This document shows positions 6,264-9,761 of a stretch of 9,761 bases of DNA, piece by piece. The position numbers and the translations under genes were made by a program. The first letter of the stretch is position 1, and each line of letters starts with the position of its first letter. The DNA is taken from the NCBI GenBank assembly GCA_016793585.1, contig JAEUJR010000554.1, positions 1 through 9,761 on the forward strand, given 5' to 3'. Below the pieces are notes generated by a model. That model did not search any database. It saw nothing but the letters and a program-made list of their open reading frames with translations, and was not told the DNA's origin. Origin of the DNA: Archangium sp. Lineage in GTDB: Bacteria > Myxococcota > Myxococcia > Myxococcales > Myxococcaceae.

Positions 6264-8492
6264 ATGAACAGCTCGACCCGCTTGTCCCCCCGAAGCGCAC
6301 CTCTGCGGCTGATTCTGCTGAGCGCCGCCCTCGTCGTCACGGCCTGTCAGGGCCCGGCAGGTCCCGCCGGTCCGCAAGGCCCTGTCGGAGAGACGGGCGG
6401 TGTTGGTGGCCCCGGCCCGGCCGGAGCAACGGGCGCCATGGGCCAGCCCGGTCAGAATGGGCAGAACGGCACCAACGGGCAGAACGGCACCAACGGCATG
6501 AACGGCCAGCAGGGCCCGGCCGGAGACGCGGGCCTCAACGGCCGTGACTTTCGCTTCAGCGGGCCGGGCCTGGTCGTCACCGTGCTCGACGCGGGCGTGG
6601 TCGACGGAGGCGCGGTGGTCGACGTGAAGCTGGCCGACAGCAACGGCCGCGCGCTCGACCGCACGGGCACCATCACCGAAGGCGCCGTCAGCCTCTCGTT
6701 CGTGCTCGGCTACCTCGAGGAGCGCAGCGACGGCCTGCCGCTGCAGTACGTCTCGTACACGAAGCGCAACGTCACCTTCGATGGCGGCACCTTCGTGCAG
6801 AACTCGTCGGAGTCGAACGGCGCGTGGACCGAGCTCGACCTCGGCACCTACCGCTACCAGTTCTCGACGCCCATCGCGGTCGGCGCCAACGGCGGCAAGA
6901 CGCACACCCTGGGCCTCTACGCGACGCGCACCTCGCAGAACGTCCGTTACGTCGACAACACGCTCTTCAACTTCCGCCCCGACGGGCAGCCCGTCACCAA
7001 GGTGCGCGACATCGTCACCGACCAGGCCTGCAACTCGTGTCACACGCGGCTCGAAGCGCACGGCGGCGCGCGGCGTGAGGTGGGCCTCTGCATTCTCTGC
7101 CACACCAACACCAACGACATCGACCCGGAGTCGGGCAACACCTTCGACTTCAAGAAGATGATTCACAACATTCACGCGGGGCCGAAGCTCGAGAGCGTCG
7201 ACGCCGGCACGCAGTACGTCTTCGTCGGCTTCAACAACGCCGTCAGCAACTTCTCGAACGTGCGCTACCCGGGCAACCTGAACGCCTGCGAGAACTGCCA
7301 CACCGGCACACAGGGCGACCGGTGGAAGACGAACCCCAGCATTCAGAACTGCGCGGGCTGCCATGACCGCACCTGGTTCACCGACACCTCGCCGCCCCCA
7401 GGGTGGACGCTGCACCTCGGCGGCGTGCGCACCGACGCCCAGTGCGGCATCTGCCACACCACGGGCTCCATCGCGCCCATCGACGACAAACACCCGGCGC
7501 CGAACCACGACCCACGCGGCGTGCGCGTCACCGCGAACATCATCTCGATGCCCACCACGCCGCCCGGCACGCGGCCCACCGTCACCTTCGGCGTGAACGT
7601 GAACGGCCAGCCGCGCGACGTGCTCGCCGCGCGCCTGAGCCGCCTGCGCTTCGTCTTCGGCGGGCCGAACGCCGACATGGCGCGCTTCACCTCGGAGACG
7701 GCCGAGACCGCGGCCGACTGCACCGTGGTGACCGACGGCGGCGCCTGCCTCGAGCGGCTCGACGCCGGCGTGTTCCGCTACCGGGCGCTCAACCCGATGG
7801 CCCTCACCGACACGGGCAGCTTCACGCTCGGCATGGAGGTCTGCGCCAACAACGACGCCGGCGTTCGGTACTGCGCGGTGAACCCGACCGCGGCCTTCGC
7901 CGTCACCGACGCCACGGCCGTGCCACGCCGCAAGGACGTGACGCTGAACCAGTGCAACGCCTGCCACCAGAACCTCTCGGCGCACGGCGGCTCGCGCACC
8001 AACACCGAGCACTGCGTCGTCTGCCACGGCGGCAACCTGGTCGAGAACGTGGTGACGCCCATCGACGGCGGCTCGGTGACGGCACCCGCGGCCAACTTCA
8101 AAGACCTCGTGCACCGCATTCACGCGCAGGCCGAGTACCCGTCGCCGCTCAACAACTGCCAGAAGTGCCACACGGCCACCGCGTACTCGCTGCCGCTGCC
8201 GTCGGGCCTGCTGCCCTCGAAGAGTGAGGTGCGCACCTGCAACCTCGCGCTGCCCGACGGTGGTGCGAGCGTGCCTGCCGATGGCGGCCTCTCGTGCCTG
8301 CCCGGCGCCGTCGCCGTCACGCCCGTCTTCGAGCAGCCCACCTCGGCCGCCTGCACGGGCTGCCACCTCAGCGTCGCCGCGTCTGCGCACGCGATGCTCA
8401 ACACCACCGCGTCGGGCCTCGAGGCCTGCGCCGTGTGCCACGCCGCCGGAAGGACTGCTGGAGTCGATACCGTTCACGCGGTATCGCCCTGA
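6264..8492 (+). CDS. OmcA/MtrC-family decaheme lipoprotein with collagen-like stalk
   Basis: A 742-aa protein. The signal ends in VVTAC (lipobox, Cys28), so it is a lipoprotein, probably on the outer membrane. Residues 30-95 are 22 unbroken Gly-X-Y triplets. A beta-rich region (about 96-245) precedes a first pentaheme set (CxxCH at Cys256, 276, 342, 363, 394). A second beta-rich region (about 410-555) precedes a second set (Cys564, 584, 632, 697, 722). The five-plus-five layout, paired AHGG motifs after hemes 1 and 6, and IHNIHAG / VHRIHAQ segments match the OmcA/MtrC family of extracellular terminal reductases. Between the sets lie CX8C (Cys486/495) and CX9C (Cys527/537). The ATG at 6264 has GGAG 9 nt upstream; a TTG one codon earlier is an alternative. 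It heads the rightward operon, 8 nt before the NapC-like gene. The electron acceptor (metal oxide, electrode, partner cell) cannot be told from sequence. Confidence 0.92.
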   Translation: MNSSTRLSPRSAPLRLILLSAALVVTACQGPAGPAGPQGPVGETGGVGGPGPAGATGAMGQPGQNGQNGTNGQNGTNGMNGQQGPAGDAGLNGRDFRFSGPGLVVTVLDAGVVDGGAVVDVKLADSNGRALDRTGTITEGAVSLSFVLGYLEERSDGLPLQYVSYTKRNVTFDGGTFVQNSSESNGAWTELDLGTYRYQFSTPIAVGANGGKTHTLGLYATRTSQNVRYVDNTLFNFRPDGQPVTKVRDIVTDQACNSCHTRLEAHGGARREVGLCILCHTNTNDIDPESGNTFDFKKMIHNIHAGPKLESVDAGTQYVFVGFNNAVSNFSNVRYPGNLNACENCHTGTQGDRWKTNPSIQNCAGCHDRTWFTDTSPPPGWTLHLGGVRTDAQCGICHTTGSIAPIDDKHPAPNHDPRGVRVTANIISMPTTPPGTRPTVTFGVNVNGQPRDVLAARLSRLRFVFGGPNADMARFTSETAETAADCTVVTDGGACLERLDAGVFRYRALNPMALTDTGSFTLGMEVCANNDAGVRYCAVNPTAAFAVTDATAVPRRKDVTLNQCNACHQNLSAHGGSRTNTEHCVVCHGGNLVENVVTPIDGGSVTAPAANFKDLVHRIHAQAEYPSPLNNCQKCHTATAYSLPLPSGLLPSKSEVRTCNLALPDGGASVPADGGLSCLPGAVAVTPVFEQPTSAACTGCHLSVAASAHAMLNTTASGLEACAVCHAAGRTAGVDTVHAVSP
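6351..6548 (+). repeat. Collagen-like Gly-X-Y coding repeat
   Basis: Twenty-two consecutive Gly-X-Y codon triplets, beginning directly after the lipidated Cys and one Gln. The first part is Pro/Ala-rich (GPAGPAGPQGPV), the middle is Asn/Gln-rich (GQNGQNGTNGQNGTNGMN). Inside it GGGCAGAACGGCACCAAC occurs twice head to tail (6459-6476 and 6477-6494) without mismatch, a recent duplication. Bacterial collagen-like stretches can form trimeric stalks. Confidence 0.9.
8466..8485 (+). other. Hairpin at the end of the decaheme gene
   Basis: GATACCG (8466-8472) and CGGTATC (8479-8485) form a perfect 7-bp stem with a 6-nt loop. It sits in the last codons of the decaheme gene, 15 bp before the ATG of the next gene. 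No T-run follows. It could moderate read-through, stabilise the upstream mRNA, or hide the next gene's initiation region, which lacks a clear Shine-Dalgarno. Confidence 0.35.
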
Positions 8493-8500
8493 GCCACGCC

Positions 8501-9139
8501 ATGGGGAGCGCATTCACGCCATTCGGAGCCCTGACCATCGCCGCAGCCGCGGTGGCCGCCGTCATTCTCCTTCATCACCTCATCGCGAGGCCGGCCCTCA
8601 CCGCCGTCACGCGCATGCGGTTGTTGCTGGGGCTGGCGGTGTTCCCCTTCCTCGCGGCCGTGGCCAGCACGGGCTCGGGCATGCACCGCACCACCGAGCG
8701 TGAGTTCTGCGGCTCGTGCCACGTGATGGAGACGCACCTGTCGGACCTGGAAGACCCGAAGAGCCTGGGCCTCGCGGCGCGGCACGCGCGCAGCCCCATC
8801 ATCGGGCCGACCGCCTGCTACACCTGCCACGCCGACTACTCGATGCTCGGGTACCCGCTCACCAAGCTCAACGGCATGATGCACGTGTACCACTACTACC
8901 TCGGTGGCTACCGCAACTGGTCCCTCGAGCAGTTCCACGCCGAGGTGCGCACCGCGAAGCCGTACCCGAACCAGAACTGCAAGCAGTGCCACTCGGGCAC
9001 GCTGGCGTCGTTCACCAACATCAAGGAGCACGCCTCGCTCGCCGAAGAGCTCGACCAGAACAAGGTGTCGTGCGCGTCGGCCGGCTGTCACGGCGTGGCG
9101 CACCCGTTCAGCAAGACGAAGGAGGAGCTGAGCAAATGA
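8501..9139 (+). CDS. NapC/NirT-like tetraheme inner-membrane cytochrome
   Basis: A 212-aa protein with two N-terminal hydrophobic helices (about 8-28 and 38-56) and a four-heme domain: CGSCHVM (Cys70), CYTCH (Cys106), CKQCH (Cys160) and an expanded CX4CH, CASAGCH (Cys191). The CxxCHxM at heme 1 is the NapC/NrfH/CymA signature, in which the Met near the first heme helps form the quinol site. These proteins oxidise menaquinol and pass electrons to periplasmic partners, so this is the likely entry point of the pathway. NapC/CymA proteins usually have one membrane anchor; two are predicted here by eye. The ATG at 8501 follows the decaheme stop by 8 nt and lacks a clear Shine-Dalgarno, so re-initiation is likely. 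The stop overlaps the next start (ATGA). A longer in-frame reading back to 8294 overlaps the decaheme gene and is Arg-rich shadow. Confidence 0.88.
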   Translation: MGSAFTPFGALTIAAAAVAAVILLHHLIARPALTAVTRMRLLLGLAVFPFLAAVASTGSGMHRTTEREFCGSCHVMETHLSDLEDPKSLGLAARHARSPIIGPTACYTCHADYSMLGYPLTKLNGMMHVYHYYLGGYRNWSLEQFHAEVRTAKPYPNQNCKQCHSGTLASFTNIKEHASLAEELDQNKVSCASAGCHGVAHPFSKTKEELSK

Positions 9140-9363
9140 TCACCCGCTTCCTCCGCCTGCTGGCCCGTTGGCCCACCGAGCGCGCGCTGCGCATCGCCTG
9201 CATTCTCGGCCTCATCGCGCTCGCGATGATGGTGACGGGCGTGTTCCTGGGTACGCCGATTCCCGTCGTCGCCGCCATGTCGGTGGCGCAGGGCTTCGGG
9301 GTGTTCGCGTGTCTGTTGTTCGGTCTCTCCATCGCCGCTGACGTGGCTGGCCGCCGCCCGTGA
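9136..9363 (+). CDS. Small two-helix membrane protein, unknown
   Basis: A 75-aa protein with a basic N-terminus (MITRFLRLLARWPTERALR), two hydrophobic helices (about 19-37 and 44-68) joined by a short Gly/Pro turn (GTPIP), and a basic tail (AGRRP). No heme motif; one Cys in each helix (22 and 59). I do not recognise the family. Evidence that it is real: the ATG overlaps the NapC-like stop (ATGA), GGAGGAG stands 8 nt upstream, and the stop overlaps the next start (GTGA). By the positive-inside rule both ends are likely cytoplasmic. Its place directly after the NapC-like gene suggests a small partner of that quinol-oxidising cytochrome or an assembly factor. That is inference. Confidence 0.75.
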   Translation: MITRFLRLLARWPTERALRIACILGLIALAMMVTGVFLGTPIPVVAAMSVAQGFGVFACLLFGLSIAADVAGRRP

Positions 9364-9761
9364 CCTCGAGCCGCTTCATCACGTCGTTCGTCTTCGTCCT
9401 CGCCGCGGGCTGTGGCGTGTTGCCGCCGCCTCCCGACGCGGGGTTGATGAACGTTCCCTTGTCGTACCGGCTGGCGAAGGCCGCGCCCGGGCACCAGACG
9501 CACCTCACCATCAAGGGTGAGAAGCAGGTGTACTGCCGCGACTGCCACGCGGTGACCGACGCAGGCTTTCACGCGCCGCCGGCCGACCTCTGCGCCTCGT
9601 GCCACAAAGACCAGGTCAAACAGCACCACCCGCTCGACGCCGGCGTCGACCTGAGCTGCCTCACCTGCCACCCCTTCATGGCGAAGACGCTGCCCACGCG
9701 CTTCGAGAAGTGGATGTGCTTCGACTGTCACCAGAAGCCGCAAGGCGAGAAAGACCGCATT
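9360..9761 (+). CDS. Multiheme lipoprotein cytochrome, N-terminal part (cut by right edge)
   Basis: The first 134 residues are present. MTSSRFITSFVFVLAAGC is a lipoprotein signal with a strong lipobox (L-A-A-G-C, Cys18), followed by a Pro-rich linker (GVLPPPPDAG). Four CX2CH motifs start at Cys59, 78, 100 and 120, with His45, His48, His71, His89 and His90 as possible axial ligands; the compact spacing recalls cytochrome c7/c3-type domains. The GTG at 9360 overlaps the stop of the small membrane protein (GTGA) and has no strong Shine-Dalgarno, as expected for a coupled gene; an internal TTG/ATG near residue 30 would lose the signal. The frame is open to the window end, so more hemes may follow. 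A periplasmic carrier between the NapC-like protein and the outer membrane is the most likely role. Confidence 0.85.
   Translation, partial: MTSSRFITSFVFVLAAGCGVLPPPPDAGLMNVPLSYRLAKAAPGHQTHLTIKGEKQVYCRDCHAVTDAGFHAPPADLCASCHKDQVKQHHPLDAGVDLSCLTCHPFMAKTLPTRFEKWMCFDCHQKPQGEKDRI

Noticed and set aside
6213..8513. 766-aa open frame on the minus strand
   Set aside because: Antisense to the decaheme gene; composition is low-complexity Val/Arg/Ala/Gly with no domain, typical of GC-rich shadow frames.

Overview
The window is GC-rich, almost fully coding, and looks like a chromosomal segment of a myxobacterium-like deltaproteobacterium (Myxococcota). The basis is the Gly/Asp-Gly-Gly-rich loops, frequent GTG starts, many lipoprotein signals and an unusual density of multiheme c-type cytochromes. 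This placement is inferred from style, not from a marker gene.

Left part (1-1745, minus strand): the start of a lipoprotein gene runs off the left edge. Next is a two-gene peroxide-stress operon, an OhrR-type MarR regulator whose stop overlaps the start of a glutathione peroxidase fused to a four-helix DoxX-like membrane domain. A perfect 20-bp palindrome just upstream of the regulator is the likely operator. About 340 bp of non-coding DNA follows (1705-2046), carrying an irregular tandem array built on a 13-/20-bp unit.

Centre left (2047-6025, minus strand): three overlapping genes (ATGA and GTGA junctions, each start with a good Shine-Dalgarno) form one operon. In transcription order they encode an outer-membrane beta-barrel of about 444 aa, a 12-heme lipoprotein cytochrome and a 15-heme putative lipoprotein cytochrome made of three tandem pentaheme modules.

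Centre (6026-6263): a divergent intergenic region that should hold the promoters of both cytochrome operons.

Right part (6264-9761, plus strand): an OmcA/MtrC-family decaheme lipoprotein with a 22-triplet collagen-like stalk, a tetraheme NapC/NirT-like inner-membrane cytochrome, a 75-aa two-helix membrane protein, and a lipoprotein cytochrome with at least four hemes that is cut by the right edge.

Together the divergent operons carry 45 visible heme-binding motifs in about 7.7 kb. The most economical reading is a complete electron route: quinol oxidation at the inner membrane by the NapC-like protein, periplasmic lipoprotein cytochromes, a porin-cytochrome complex through the outer membrane, and a decaheme protein outside. 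This resembles the Shewanella Mtr and Geobacter porin-cytochrome systems in logic, but the parts list is different. The window shows no clear MtrA/MtrB pair. The route and the partner assignments are inference from gene content.
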